64,000 bases of DNA. Origin: Novimethylophilus kurashikiensis (GTDB lineage Bacteria > Pseudomonadota > Gammaproteobacteria > Burkholderiales > Methylophilaceae). The translations under genes were made by a program, and so were the position numbers. Below the pieces are notes generated by a model. That model was not told the origin of the DNA. It saw only the letters and a list, made by a program, of their open reading frames with translations, and ran no database searches. The stretch is taken from assembly GCF_003112435.1 (NCBI RefSeq), contig NZ_BDOQ01000001.1:62001-126000 (forward strand), given 5' to 3'. How positions within the stretch are numbered: the stretch's first letter is position 1; each line of letters begins with the position of its first letter. Positions 8,860-17,986 of the stretch are shown here, in pieces.

Positions 8860-9354
8860 TCAGGCTGTTGGCGCGGTATACCGGATTTCGATCACTTCGT
8901 ATTCTTCCTCGCCGCCTGGCGTATGGAGCCTCACTGTGTCGCCCTCGGCCTTGCCCAGCATAGCCTTGGCCAGCGGCGAGATCCAGCTGATCCAGCCGCG
9001 TGACGGATCGAGCTCGTCCTGGCCCACAATGCGGTAGATGTGCTCGGTGTCTTGGTTGATGGAGTACAGCGTCACCCAGGCCCCGAAGTAGACCTTCTCC
9101 AACCCCTGCTGCTTGGCTGAGTCGACCACCTCTGCGAGGTCCATGCGCTTCATCAAAAAACGCAAGCGCGAGTCGATCTGGCGCAGTCGCCGCTTGCCGT
9201 AGATGTAGTCCGCGTTTTCGCTGCGGTCGCCGTTGGACGCCGCCCAGGATACGTCCGCGACCACCTTGGGCCGCTCGACCTTGTAGAGCTGGTCGAATTC
9301 TTCCTTGAGCCGGGCGTAGCCTTCCGGCGTGATGTAATTTTTTTGGTCTGCCAT
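8860..9354 (-). CDS. greB: transcription elongation factor GreB
   Basis: Full-length GreA/GreB family protein (164 residues). It has the N-terminal coiled-coil hairpin (about 10-75) with the acidic tip region NGDRSENADYIYGKRRLR, and a C-terminal FKBP-like domain ending in EYEVIEIRY. The YIYGKRRLR sequence favours GreB over GreA. The factor enters the secondary channel of RNA polymerase and stimulates cleavage of backtracked transcripts. It is divergent from the nucleotidase gene, with only 33 bases between the two starts, so their promoters must overlap. Confidence 0.95.
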   Translation of the reverse strand: MADQKNYITPEGYARLKEEFDQLYKVERPKVVADVSWAASNGDRSENADYIYGKRRLRQIDSRLRFLMKRMDLAEVVDSAKQQGLEKVYFGAWVTLYSINQDTEHIYRIVGQDELDPSRGWISWISPLAKAMLGKAEGDTVRLHTPGGEEEYEVIEIRYTAPTA

Positions 9355-9387
9355 GAGACAGGATTTTACCTACAATAGCGCCATATC

Positions 9388-10314
9388 ATGCCCACCCCAG
9401 ATCAAAAACTACCAGATCAAAAACTCGTCGTCGGCATCGCTTCGCGTGCGCTGTTCGACCTGAGCGAAAGCCATGCCGTATTCGAGCAGCAAGGCGAAGA
9501 GGCTTACTGCCGCTACCAGATCGAGCACGAGGACGACCCGCTGCAGCCCGGCGTTGCCTTTCATCTCGTGCGCAAGCTGCTGAAGCTGAACACCGATCCG
9601 GATGCCCCGCGCGTCGAAGTCATTCTGCTGTCGCGCAATAGCTCCGATACCGGCTTGCGGATTTTCAATTCCATCCGCCATTACCAACTCGACATCACCC
9701 GGGCCGTGTTCACGCGCGGCCAGAGCCCGTTCCGTTACGTGGCGGCGTTCGGCATCCACCTGTTTCTTTCGGCCGATCCCGAGGACGTGCGTCAGGCACT
9801 GGAGGCGGGTTTTGCCGCCGCGACTATCCTGCCTTCCAACGTTGGTCAGCCAACGAATGCCGGCGACCAGTTGCGAATCGCCTTCGACGGCGACGCGGTG
9901 CTGTTTTCCGACGAAGCCGAACGCGTCTACAAGGAAGGCGGCTTGCAGGCGTTTACCGACAACGAAACCCAGTCCGCGCATGAGCCCTTGTCTGGCGGCC
10001 CGTTCAAGAATTTCCTTGCCATGCTGCACCACATTCAGTCCGAATACCCGGCGGATACCTCGCCGATCCGCACTGCCTTGGTCACGGCACGCGGCGCACC
10101 GGCGCATGAACGCGTGATCCGCACCTTGCGGCATTGGGGCATTCGCATCGACGAATCGCTGTTCCTCGCAGGCATGCCCAAAGGGCCTTTCCTGCAAGCC
10201 TTCGGCGCGGATATTTTCTTCGATGACCAGCGCAAGCACTGCGATTCGGCGCGCCTCCACGTGCCCACCGGTCATGTGCCGCACGGCGTGGCGAACGAGG
10301 CGGCAGCCAAATGA
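9388..10314 (+). CDS. 5'-nucleotidase, cytosolic cN-I-like family
   Basis: A 308-residue protein matching the bacterial 5'-nucleotidase family related to cytosolic 5'-nucleotidase I. Recognisable segments are the N-terminal VVGIASRALFDLSES (nucleophile region), VEVILLSRNSSDTGLRIFNSI, the FDGDAVLFSDEAE acidic motif and the C-terminal GADIFFDDQ. It should dephosphorylate nucleoside 5'-monophosphates in the cytoplasm. Its stop overlaps the next gene's ATG (ATGA), so it is co-translated with the AddB-like subunit. A link between nucleotide salvage and the helicase-nuclease is not obvious and may just be operon packing. Confidence 0.88.
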   Translation: MPTPDQKLPDQKLVVGIASRALFDLSESHAVFEQQGEEAYCRYQIEHEDDPLQPGVAFHLVRKLLKLNTDPDAPRVEVILLSRNSSDTGLRIFNSIRHYQLDITRAVFTRGQSPFRYVAAFGIHLFLSADPEDVRQALEAGFAAATILPSNVGQPTNAGDQLRIAFDGDAVLFSDEAERVYKEGGLQAFTDNETQSAHEPLSGGPFKNFLAMLHHIQSEYPADTSPIRTALVTARGAPAHERVIRTLRHWGIRIDESLFLAGMPKGPFLQAFGADIFFDDQRKHCDSARLHVPTGHVPHGVANEAAAK

Positions 10315-13013
10315 ACGGAGAAACGCTCGTTCTCTGTTCCACGCCGCGTCTTGCGCGTAATCTTCGCCTCGCGCATAGCCGCGACCAAGCGGCACAAGGG
10401 TTCAAGCAATGGCGACCGTTGCAGGCGCTCACCCTGAACCAATGGCTGGACGCGCTCTACACTCAGGCTCAACTGATGGGACTGATCCCGGCCGAGCACG
10501 CGCCGCGCCTGGTGCTTGGGCCCACGCAGGAACGCATCCTGTGGGAACGCACCATCGAATCGGAATTGGCGGAAAACCCGGCGGAAGCGCTGTTTGACCG
10601 CGCCGGGCTGGCCGCTGCCGCAATGGAAGCGCATCGCCTGATGCAGGAATGGAGCGTGGATGCCGGGACAGATCACACGCACGAGCAAACGCAGGAAACC
10701 CGGCAGTTTTTGCGTTGGCGCAACGCCTTCCGCGCCGCCTGCCGCAAGCTGGAAGTGCAGGATGTGGCCAGCCAGTTCGATGCCCAGATCGAATGCGTGC
10801 GGCATTTTTCCGTACCGCTGCCCGCGTGCATTCATCTCGCCGGTTTCGACCGAAACACCCCGCAGGAAAAACGCCTGTTTGCCGCCTTGCAACAGCGCGG
10901 TGTCGAAGTACTCACTTGGCCTTTGGGCCTGCCGCAAGCGGCCGATGCGGTACAAATCGCCTACGACGATGCCGAAGCCGAATGCCGCGCCGCAGTCGCC
11001 TGGGCGCATACCCAATTCGCAAACAATCCGGAGGCAAGGCTGGCGATCGTGGTGCCGGAACTGGGTGCGTTGCGCGCCGGGCTCTCCGCTATCCTGGACG
11101 ACGTGCTGCACCCCGAATCCTTGCAGCCCGCGCATGCCGAAATGCCGCGCCGCTACGACTTTTCGCTCGGTACGCCGCTCGCCACGCATCCCATGATCGC
11201 GATTGCGCTGTCTTTGCTGCGCCTCGTCACGCAGCGCTACCGTATCGCCCAGCCCGAGTTTTGCACCTTGCTCGCCAGTGTCTATTGGTCGGCCAGCGAG
11301 AGCGAAGCCGATACCCGTGCGCGGCTGGATGCCGAAATGCGTCGCAAGCTCGGTGCTACGCTGCATATCGAGCAATTGCTGCGCCTTGCCCGCCAGGTGC
11401 AGGGCGAGGGGACTTCGCTCTCGCGGCTGGTGTTGCATCTCGAGAACGTCGCTGCCGCCGATTGGCGCGGACGCAACGCGCCTTCGGCCTGGAGCGCTCA
11501 ATTCTCGGCCTTGCTGAAAGCCTCAGGATGGCCCGGCGAACGCAGTATTTCCAGCCACGAATATCAGGCGCGTCAATCCTGGAGCGAAGCGCTCGCGGAT
11601 TTCGCCAGGCTGGATCTGCTCCTGGGTACCATCCCCGCCACCGAAGCCGTCAGCCGCCTCGCACGACTGTGCCAGGAACGCATCTTCCAGCCCGAAGCCG
11701 TGGGCGAACCGCAGTTGCAGGTGATGGGCATGCTGGAAGCGCAAAGCGCCCCGCTCGACGCCGTATGGGTGATGGGCATGAACGATCATGCCTGGCCGCC
11801 GCCGGCACGCCCCAATCCCTTGCTGCCTGCCGAGGCTCAGAGAAGGGTGGGGGCGCCCAATTCCTGCAGTCGAGTGCAGGCCGAATTCGCACAAGCGATC
11901 CATGCCCGCCTGCTGCACAGTGCCCCGGAAATCGTATTCTCCTGGTCGCACAAGGACGGCGAGCGCGAACTGCGCCCCAGCCCCTTGCTGGCGGGGATGC
12001 CTGAATGGAAAGCGCCTGTCGAACCGGCGCACACCATGGCCGAACGACTGGCCCAGCCCGCCTCCATGCAGCACATCGACGACCACATCGCGCCGCCCGT
12101 GGCCGAGGGGGAAAAAGTGCGGGGCGGGGCGGGGCTGCTCAAAGCCCAGGCCATTTGCCCCGCATGGGCCTATTACCGTTACCGCCTCGGTGCACGGGCG
12201 CTGGAAGAGCCGGTGGATGGCCTCGACAGCATGGACCGCGGCACGCTGCTCCACGCCGTGCTGCAATGTTTCTGGCAGGGTCGCGGATCGGCGGCCTTGC
12301 AAGCCATGGACGAAGCGACGTTGCAGGCAGCCTTGCTGGATGCCGTGGAGCGCGGCGTCGCACAATTCTGTCAAAACCAGGACAAAGCCCTGCCCGAGCA
12401 TTTCCTCGCGCTGGAAAAACAGCGCCTGCAATTCCTGCTTGCGGCCTGGCTCGAATTCGAACGCGGCCGCAGCTCGTTCACCGTGGAAGAATGCGAGCGC
12501 AAGGTTGCGCTCAACATCGAAGGCATCGCCGTCGATCTCACCCTGGATCGCGTGGATGCGCTGGACGACGGACGCCTCGTCGTCATCGACTACAAAACCG
12601 GCGGCACCGTCAGCCACAAAAGCTGGGCCGAAACCAGGATCAGCGAGCCCCAGCTCCCCATCTACGCCGCGCTTGCCCTGGCGGACGGCGAGATTGCCGC
12701 CGTCTGCTTCGCCAAGGTGCGTGCCGACGAACAACGCTTCATCGGCATCGCCCACCTTCCCGAAACCCTGCCCGGCGTCGATTGCCTGGAAGAGGCCCGC
12801 AAATTATTCCTTGAGGAAACCTTCCCCGACTGGCCCAGCGTGCTCAACCACTGGAAAACCTGCCTCGCCGCCATTGCCAACGAGATCAAGGCGGGAGAAG
12901 CCGCGGTGAAATTCGCGAGCGAAGACGATTTGGCCTATTGCGAGGTCAAGCCCTTGCTCAGATTGCCCGAGCGCAAATTGCAATTCGAACGGGAGGCCGG
13001 CAGCCATGGATGA
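10311..13013 (+). CDS. AddB/RecB-like DNA repair nuclease subunit with PD-(D/E)XK domain
   Basis: A 900-residue protein of the proteobacterial probable DNA repair nuclease family that pairs with an AddA-like helicase. The N-terminal two thirds resemble an inactive UvrD-like helicase core and lack a good Walker A. The C-terminal RecB-type nuclease domain begins near MDRGTLLHAVLQCF and contains the catalytic D-x(n)-VIDYKTGG segment, followed by a conserved QLPIYAALA helix. It overlaps the nucleotidase by four bases and the AddA-like gene by eight, forming one translational unit. The pair should process double-strand ends for recombination, as RecBCD or AddAB do. Confidence 0.88.
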   Translation: MNGETLVLCSTPRLARNLRLAHSRDQAAQGFKQWRPLQALTLNQWLDALYTQAQLMGLIPAEHAPRLVLGPTQERILWERTIESELAENPAEALFDRAGLAAAAMEAHRLMQEWSVDAGTDHTHEQTQETRQFLRWRNAFRAACRKLEVQDVASQFDAQIECVRHFSVPLPACIHLAGFDRNTPQEKRLFAALQQRGVEVLTWPLGLPQAADAVQIAYDDAEAECRAAVAWAHTQFANNPEARLAIVVPELGALRAGLSAILDDVLHPESLQPAHAEMPRRYDFSLGTPLATHPMIAIALSLLRLVTQRYRIAQPEFCTLLASVYWSASESEADTRARLDAEMRRKLGATLHIEQLLRLARQVQGEGTSLSRLVLHLENVAAADWRGRNAPSAWSAQFSALLKASGWPGERSISSHEYQARQSWSEALADFARLDLLLGTIPATEAVSRLARLCQERIFQPEAVGEPQLQVMGMLEAQSAPLDAVWVMGMNDHAWPPPARPNPLLPAEAQRRVGAPNSCSRVQAEFAQAIHARLLHSAPEIVFSWSHKDGERELRPSPLLAGMPEWKAPVEPAHTMAERLAQPASMQHIDDHIAPPVAEGEKVRGGAGLLKAQAICPAWAYYRYRLGARALEEPVDGLDSMDRGTLLHAVLQCFWQGRGSAALQAMDEATLQAALLDAVERGVAQFCQNQDKALPEHFLALEKQRLQFLLAAWLEFERGRSSFTVEECERKVALNIEGIAVDLTLDRVDALDDGRLVVIDYKTGGTVSHKSWAETRISEPQLPIYAALALADGEIAAVCFAKVRADEQRFIGIAHLPETLPGVDCLEEARKLFLEETFPDWPSVLNHWKTCLAAIANEIKAGEAAVKFASEDDLAYCEVKPLLRLPERKLQFEREAGSHG

Positions 13014-16000
13014 TCAACGCCTGCTGCTGGAAGACACCCTCAACCGCCAACGCGCCCTCGACCTGGAATCCTTCATCGTCGAGGCTCCAGCTGGGGCGGG
13101 CAAGACCGAGTTGCTGACGCAGCGTTACCTCAAATTGCTCGCGGTGGTGGACGAGCCGGAGGAAATCGTCGCCATTACCTTCACCAACAAGGCGGCCGCT
13201 GAGATGCGGAGCCGGGTGTTGCAGAGCTTGCAGGATGCGGCGGACGAGGTGCCGATCGACAAGCCGCACAAGCAGACGACGCGCGAACTAGCGTTGAAAG
13301 CGCTGGCGCGGTCGGCGGAATTGGGATGGGAATTGCTGGCGCAGCCGGGGCGTTTGCGCATCAACACCATCGATTCGCTGTCCAGCAATCTGGCTCGCCA
13401 GATGCCGTTGATGAGCCGGTTTGGCGCACAGCCCGCGGTGAGTGACGATGCGACCGTACACTATCTCGAAGCGGCGCGGCGCACGCTGGCGATGTTGGAG
13501 GACGAGGGCGGCAACGGCGCGGTGACCGAGGCTTTGCGCTACCTTGATAACGACACGGTTCGACTTTCCAATCTGCTGGCCGAGATGCTGGCGCGGCGCG
13601 ACCAGTGGCTGGAGCATGCCGGGCGGCAATCGGTACTGGCCGAGGTCGAGGCGGCGCTGCGGCATTTGATCCAGCAGGATATCGCTGCGGCCGCCGCTGT
13701 ATTGCCGCCGCGCCTGCAAAACCATTTGATGCCGGCGGCGCGTTACGCCGCATCCAACCTGGCTTGCGATTGCGAAATCGCCTTGCTGCTGGATTGGGAC
13801 ACCGCGATTCCTGCGACGCCCGAGGCGCTGACGATGTGGCGCAGCGTGTGCGAACTGCTGCTCACGCAAAAGGGCGATTTGCGCAAGAGCGTGACGGTGA
13901 AGCAGGGTTTCCCGCCGGGCGAGGAGAGCAAGCCGTACAAGGACATACTGGCCGAGGTGATCGCCTCCATTCCCGATGCGGCGCCCTTGGCCCGGCTGCG
14001 TGACCTGCCAGACCCCCGCGGGGATGAGGACGAGCATCGCATCGTCACAGCGCTGGCGCAGCTTTTGCAGCTGGCGGCGACGCATTTGTGGATGGTTTTT
14101 CAGGAAGCAGGCGAGGTCGATTTCGTCGAGATTTCGCGCCGGGCGCTGCTGGCGCTGGAGGACGACACCGGCCCGACCGATCTGGCGCTCAAGCTCGATT
14201 ACAGCATCCGCCATTTGCTGGTGGACGAATTCCAGGATACCAGCCCTGCGCAAGTCGAATTGCTGCGGCGTCTGACCCAAGGCTGGGAGGCGGGCGACGG
14301 ACGGACTGTTTTCTGCGTAGGCGACCCCATGCAGTCGATTTATCGTTTCAGGAAGGCCGACGTAGGCCTGTTCCTGCAAGTGGCGGAGGCGGGCATCGGG
14401 CATCTGCATTTGCAGCCGCTGCATCTCACGCGCAACAACCGCTCTTGCCCGGCGGTGGTGGAGTGGGTCAATACCGCCTTCGAGCGCGTGTTTCCCACGG
14501 AAGACAGCGTGGCGCGCGGCGCCATCAGCTACCGCCGTTTCGCCGCGACGAAAGCGCCGGTGCAAGGCGAGGGCGTGGTGGTGCATCCGCTGGTGCTGGA
14601 CAACGGCAGCCTCAATGGGGAAGCGAGCGCGCTCGAAGCCTGCTATATCGCCGACCTCATTGAAAAAGAGCGGGCGCAATATCCAGGTCGCAGCATCGCC
14701 GTGTTGGTGAGGGCGCGTGCACACCTTGATGCGCTGGTTGCCGAGATTCGTCGTAACCGCCCGCACTTGCGTTTTCAGGCGGTGGAAATCGAACAGCTAT
14801 CCGGCAGGCAAACGGTGCAAGACGTACTGGCTTTGACCCACGCCTTGTTCCATCGCGCCGACCGCGTGAATTGGCTGGCGATTTTGCGCGCGCCGTGGTG
14901 CGGCTTACAGCTTGCCGATATGCATGCCTTGGCGGCCGATGACCATTATTCGACCCTCTGGCAGCTGATGCAGGACGAAAATCGACTTGGCCGGATGTCC
15001 GACGACGGCCGGCAGCGCTTGCTGCATGTACGGAATGTAATTGCCGAAGCCTTCGCCCATCGCGGCAGGCAATCCGTCAGGCGCTGGATCGAATCGGTGT
15101 GGCTGCGGCTGGCCGGGCCATATTGCCTATGGGATGCAGGCGACGTGCGCGACGTGCAAGCGTTTTTCGACCTCATCGACCAGTTGGACAGCGCGGGTCG
15201 TTTTGACCTGCCGCGTCTGGAAGCCGCGATGGAAAAGCTCTACGCAGCCCCGGACGTGCAAGCCGACGAATCGCTGCAATTCATGACTATCCACAAATCC
15301 AAGGGCCTGGAGTTCGACACCGTCATCCTGCCCGGTCTGCATCGCGTGCCGAAGAAGACCGATGCGCCGCTGGTGCTGTGGGAGAGCGTCCCCATGCCGG
15401 ACGGCGAATTGCAACTCGTGGCGGCGCCCTGGGTGCCCAAGCATAAACGCGAGGATATCCCCAGCGCCTACGATTACCTACAAGGGCTGGAAAACGAACG
15501 CGCCGCCAACGAATCGGCGCGGGTGCTGTATGTCGCCGCCACCCGCACCGAGCGCCGTCTGCATCTGGTCGGCGCCGTCAAGACCGACGCCAAGGGCGAG
15601 CGCAAGGCGCCGTCCAATACTTTCCTGCAACTGCTGTGGAGCACCGTGGGCGGCGAGTTTCTCAACGCCTCTCAGCAGGCGACGACTGAGGTCGAAGCAG
15701 CCGACGAAGCCGAATTCATCCCCAAACTCATCCGCCTGCCGCAACCGTCTACGCCCGAGCCGCTGGCGGTAGAACATGCCGCTATGCCGAGTAAGGCCTA
15801 TGCGGCCGACGAAGAAACTGCCGACACATCGGGCAATCTCGACACCCATTGCGGCACATTGGCCCACCTCTACATGGAACTGATCGTGGCAGAAGGCTTG
15901 GAAGCCTGGACTGTCCAGCGCGTCCAGGCGTTACAGCCCGCGATGACCCGCTGGCTGGCGCAACAAGGCCACGGAGAAGAAGATTGCCAGCGCGGCGCCA

Positions 16001-16347
16001 AACGCGTCATGGATGCCATACTCACTACGCTCTCCAGCGAATCCGGACGTTGGGTACTGCAAGCCCGCGAAAACGCCACCTCCGAACTCGCCCTCGCAAC
16101 CGCCGACCAAGCCAACGTCGCCCTGCACGTCATCGACCGCACCTTCATCGATAACGGCGCACGCTGGATCGTGGATTACAAATCCGCCCGGCTAGGCGAC
16201 GATGCCGCGCAGGAAAACCTCACGCAGCAGGCGGAGAAATACCGGACACAGCTGGAACGCTACGCCGCATTGTTCGCCAACGAAGGACTCCCCGTGTGCA
16301 AGGCGGTATTTTTCATGGCGCATGGGGTCCTCGTTGAATTGAGGTAG
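13006..16347 (+). CDS. AddA-like UvrD-family helicase-nuclease
   Basis: A 1113-residue superfamily 1 helicase. Walker A is APAGAGKTE at about 27-35, motif Ia is ITFTNKAAAEM, Walker B is LLVDEFQDTSPAQ, motif III is VGDPMQSIYRFR, motif V is TIHKSKGLEFD and motif VI is LYVAATRTERRL. A C-terminal PD-(D/E)XK nuclease domain ends with WIVDYKSA followed by a Q-x3-Y-x2-QL-x2-YA helix. This is the order expected for AddA or RecB. The gene starts inside the AddB-like gene. Together the two should form an ATP-dependent end-resection enzyme. A hairpin terminator follows. Confidence 0.93.
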   Translation: MDDQRLLLEDTLNRQRALDLESFIVEAPAGAGKTELLTQRYLKLLAVVDEPEEIVAITFTNKAAAEMRSRVLQSLQDAADEVPIDKPHKQTTRELALKALARSAELGWELLAQPGRLRINTIDSLSSNLARQMPLMSRFGAQPAVSDDATVHYLEAARRTLAMLEDEGGNGAVTEALRYLDNDTVRLSNLLAEMLARRDQWLEHAGRQSVLAEVEAALRHLIQQDIAAAAAVLPPRLQNHLMPAARYAASNLACDCEIALLLDWDTAIPATPEALTMWRSVCELLLTQKGDLRKSVTVKQGFPPGEESKPYKDILAEVIASIPDAAPLARLRDLPDPRGDEDEHRIVTALAQLLQLAATHLWMVFQEAGEVDFVEISRRALLALEDDTGPTDLALKLDYSIRHLLVDEFQDTSPAQVELLRRLTQGWEAGDGRTVFCVGDPMQSIYRFRKADVGLFLQVAEAGIGHLHLQPLHLTRNNRSCPAVVEWVNTAFERVFPTEDSVARGAISYRRFAATKAPVQGEGVVVHPLVLDNGSLNGEASALEACYIADLIEKERAQYPGRSIAVLVRARAHLDALVAEIRRNRPHLRFQAVEIEQLSGRQTVQDVLALTHALFHRADRVNWLAILRAPWCGLQLADMHALAADDHYSTLWQLMQDENRLGRMSDDGRQRLLHVRNVIAEAFAHRGRQSVRRWIESVWLRLAGPYCLWDAGDVRDVQAFFDLIDQLDSAGRFDLPRLEAAMEKLYAAPDVQADESLQFMTIHKSKGLEFDTVILPGLHRVPKKTDAPLVLWESVPMPDGELQLVAAPWVPKHKREDIPSAYDYLQGLENERAANESARVLYVAATRTERRLHLVGAVKTDAKGERKAPSNTFLQLLWSTVGGEFLNASQQATTEVEAADEAEFIPKLIRLPQPSTPEPLAVEHAAMPSKAYAADEETADTSGNLDTHCGTLAHLYMELIVAEGLEAWTVQRVQALQPAMTRWLAQQGHGEEDCQRGAKRVMDAILTTLSSESGRWVLQARENATSELALATADQANVALHVIDRTFIDNGARWIVDYKSARLGDDAAQENLTQQAEKYRTQLERYAALFANEGLPVCKAVFFMAHGVLVELR

Positions 16348-16390
16348 AGATCAATTAATTGATGGCGCAACTGAGGGGCGCAATTTAACA

Positions 16391-16413
16391 GCAGCTTTCG
16401 GCCAAAAGCGGAC
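16391..16413 (-). repeat. integron-flanking inverted repeat, left copy
   Basis: Read on the minus strand this is GTCCGCTTTTGGCCGAAAGC, then TGC. It matches 20 of 23 positions with the plus-strand element at 19114-19136, so two facing copies bracket the integrase and cassettes. Similar palindrome-like GTCCGCTTT...AAAGC elements are, as I recall, dispersed in many proteobacterial genomes, so the bracketing may be fortuitous. Confidence 0.5.
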
Positions 16414-16431
16414 ATCGTAATATCCGCTTTT
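16404..16431. terminator. hairpin terminator between addA-like gene and intI
   Basis: AAAAGCGGA and its complement TCCGCTTTT face each other across ten bases. The A-rich start and T-rich end would serve the converging helicase-nuclease and intI transcripts. It partly overlaps the left integron-flanking repeat. Confidence 0.65.
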
Positions 16432-16439
16432 CCGGTCAT

Positions 16440-17384
16440 TCATAGTCGATCAAATGGGCTTGTAACCGACTTAGTCACTTCAATCACATGGGTATAAATC
16501 ATCGTGGTCTGTAGGTTGCGATGCCCCAACAACAATTGAATGGTTCTAATGTCCGTCCCGGAACTCAGCAAATGCGTTGCAAACGAATGCCGCAAGGTAT
16601 GAATGGACGCATGCTTATGAATCCCAGCCTGAATTAAAGCTTGTTTGAATGCTCTCTGAATCGTGGTGTCCGCCATGTGCCAGCGCACTAATTGCTGGCC
16701 CTGACCCCATCGTCGCAACAACGTGGATGGAAACAAGAATTGCCAGCCAAGCGAGCGTGATGCACTAGGATATTTTCGGAACAATCCCCCAGGCATTTCT
16801 GCATAACCTCCGCCTCGGGCAAGATCGGTAGCATGCAACTGGGCAACCTTTAGCAAATGTTGCTGCAAGGGCTCAAGCAATTGAGCAGGCAAAAGAGTAG
16901 TTCGGTCCTTGCCACCCTTACCATCACGAACATTCAATGTCTTAGCATTGAAATCAACATCCTTTACCCGCATGCTCAGGCACTCGTTAACCCGTAACCC
17001 GGCTCCATAAATCAATTGCGCCATGAGAAGGCACGTACCATTCATCGAATTGAATGTCGCCTTTACCTCATCCACGCTCAATACCACAGGCAAGCGCTGG
17101 CGACGTTGTACTCGCTTTAGCCCTTGCATATGACCGAGTGGCTTTTCAAGCACCGCATCATACAAAAACACAATTGCATTCAAGGCAATCGTTTGAGTTG
17201 AGGCGGATACCTGGCGTTCGATTGCCAAATGATTTAGGAATGCCTGCACCTCGGGCTCTGCCATGGTGTCAGGATGCCGTTTGTTATGGAAGAAGATGAA
17301 ACGGCGTATCCAGTGAATGTAAGACTCTTCAGTCCGCATGCTGAAGTGACGTCGGCGACAAACAGCATGAACTCGATCAAGCAA
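16440..17384 (-). CDS. intI: integron integrase IntI (5' end probably frameshifted)
   Basis: Tyrosine recombinase of the integron class: 314 residues from a TTG start. Catalytic residues are visible as GAGLRVNE (Arg), HTLRHSFATHL (His, Arg), LLGHRN (His) and YTHV (nucleophile Tyr). The extra patch typical of IntI, around LFRKYPSASRSLGWQFLFPS, separates it from ordinary XerC/D. No ATG fits the start. A perfect AAGGAG stands 8 bases before an ATG at 17418, but that frame stops after seven codons. Removing one G from its GGGG would fuse it to intI and restore the usual ...NPPRLLDRVH N-terminus (325 residues). The current gene may be weakly translated from TTG, phase-variable, or decaying. It faces away from the cassettes, as in classical integrons. 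Confidence 0.93.
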   Translation of the reverse strand: MLDRVHAVCRRRHFSMRTEESYIHWIRRFIFFHNKRHPDTMAEPEVQAFLNHLAIERQVSASTQTIALNAIVFLYDAVLEKPLGHMQGLKRVQRRQRLPVVLSVDEVKATFNSMNGTCLLMAQLIYGAGLRVNECLSMRVKDVDFNAKTLNVRDGKGGKDRTTLLPAQLLEPLQQHLLKVAQLHATDLARGGGYAEMPGGLFRKYPSASRSLGWQFLFPSTLLRRWGQGQQLVRWHMADTTIQRAFKQALIQAGIHKHASIHTLRHSFATHLLSSGTDIRTIQLLLGHRNLQTTMIYTHVIEVTKSVTSPFDRL

Positions 17385-17476
17385 ACGAGGCGGATTAGGG
17401 GCGGAATGCTGACCCCATGAATGTAGCTCCTTATTGAGGTTGAAAAATGAAGGAGTGTACTAGCAGAATGGATAGG

Positions 17477-17619
17477 TTGCGTCCGGATTTGCTAATTATT
17501 ATTATTATACGGACGGAGCTTCACCTAACTACAAGAAGTAAAAAGAAAAGTCACATGCCAATCCTCAATTCTTCAATATTATTATACGGACGCACCGGTC
17601 CGTATAATAACTGTTAGCC
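17477..17619 (+). other. attI region with candidate cassette promoter and repeats
   Basis: This stretch lies between intI and the first cassette and ends at the recombination core GTTAGCC (17613-17619, cleavage expected after the G). A candidate outward promoter is TTGCGT (17477-17482), a 17-base spacer, and TATTAT (17500-17505). A 15-base direct repeat, ATTATTATACGGACG, occurs at 17501-17515 and 17578-17592. The second copy pairs with GTCCGTATAATAA at 17598-17610 to form a long hairpin right beside the core. Its exact attI limits cannot be read without integrase footprints. I see no LexA box. Confidence 0.6.
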
Positions 17620-17622
17620 ATC

Positions 17623-17985
17623 ATGAACTTTGCTGCTCTCGGAATTTCCGTCACCTCAAAGCGAGACCTTGGTTCGCTTGTCGAGTATTCGTTTGGGCTG
17701 CCCCAAGGGACCGAAGACCGAGTCATCTCAGAGCTACTCACCAACATGTCGGATGCTTCGGAACTGTCCGTCCTAGACCCAACAAGCGGCGACTGTGCCC
17801 TGGAGGCAAAGCGCAAGGGTGTTGGCTACGAAATTAAGCGTGGTTGTCATGGTGCCTACGGTGTCTGGCGTGCTGCCACGCTGGCAGAGGCACACGCTTG
17901 GTTGCTTCCCGGTGCCCTCGCTTCGGTAAGGCTAGCGCGTCCTGGGTTTGGTGCAACGCTCGTCGTTCCAAAGGTGGGCAACTGA
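17623..17985 (+). CDS. integron cassette 1 protein, unknown, 120 aa
   Basis: The only open gene in the first cassette. It starts 4 bases after the attI core and stops immediately before its attC, the tight fit expected for a cassette gene. The protein is soluble with no signal peptide. Its middle has a VLDPTSGDCALEAKRKGVGYEIKRG segment, shown here only by its ends (VLDPTSG and YEIKRG), and two cysteines. I recognise no family. With no clear ribosome-binding site, it is probably translated from a transcript coming from the attI/intI side. Function unknown. Confidence 0.75.
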   Translation: MNFAALGISVTSKRDLGSLVEYSFGLPQGTEDRVISELLTNMSDASELSVLDPTSGDCALEAKRKGVGYEIKRGCHGAYGVWRAATLAEAHAWLLPGALASVRLARPGFGATLVVPKVGN

Positions 17986-17986
17986 T

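Noticed and set aside
10272-12755. Minus-strand frames of over 400 codons opposite the AddB-like gene
   Set aside because: Conflict with a gene having nuclease motifs and translational coupling on both sides.
13288-14766. Long open frame on the minus strand (492 codons) inside the AddA-like gene
   Set aside because: The plus strand holds all helicase motifs; the minus product is Gln/Arg/His-rich with no domain, a usual mirror of high-GC coding DNA.
17385-17476. LexA box controlling intI
   Set aside because: Looked for CTGT-N8-ACAG near the intI start; none found, so SOS control is not claimed.
17516-17612. Segment considered as an extra gene-less cassette (ACCTAAC at 17523 to GTTAGCC)
   Set aside because: The two heptamers are not complementary and no upstream attC core marks a cassette start; attI accessory DNA is simpler.
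17565-17816. 83-codon minus-strand frame over the start of cassette 1
   Set aside because: Covers the attI core and hairpin; cassette geometry supports the plus-strand gene.
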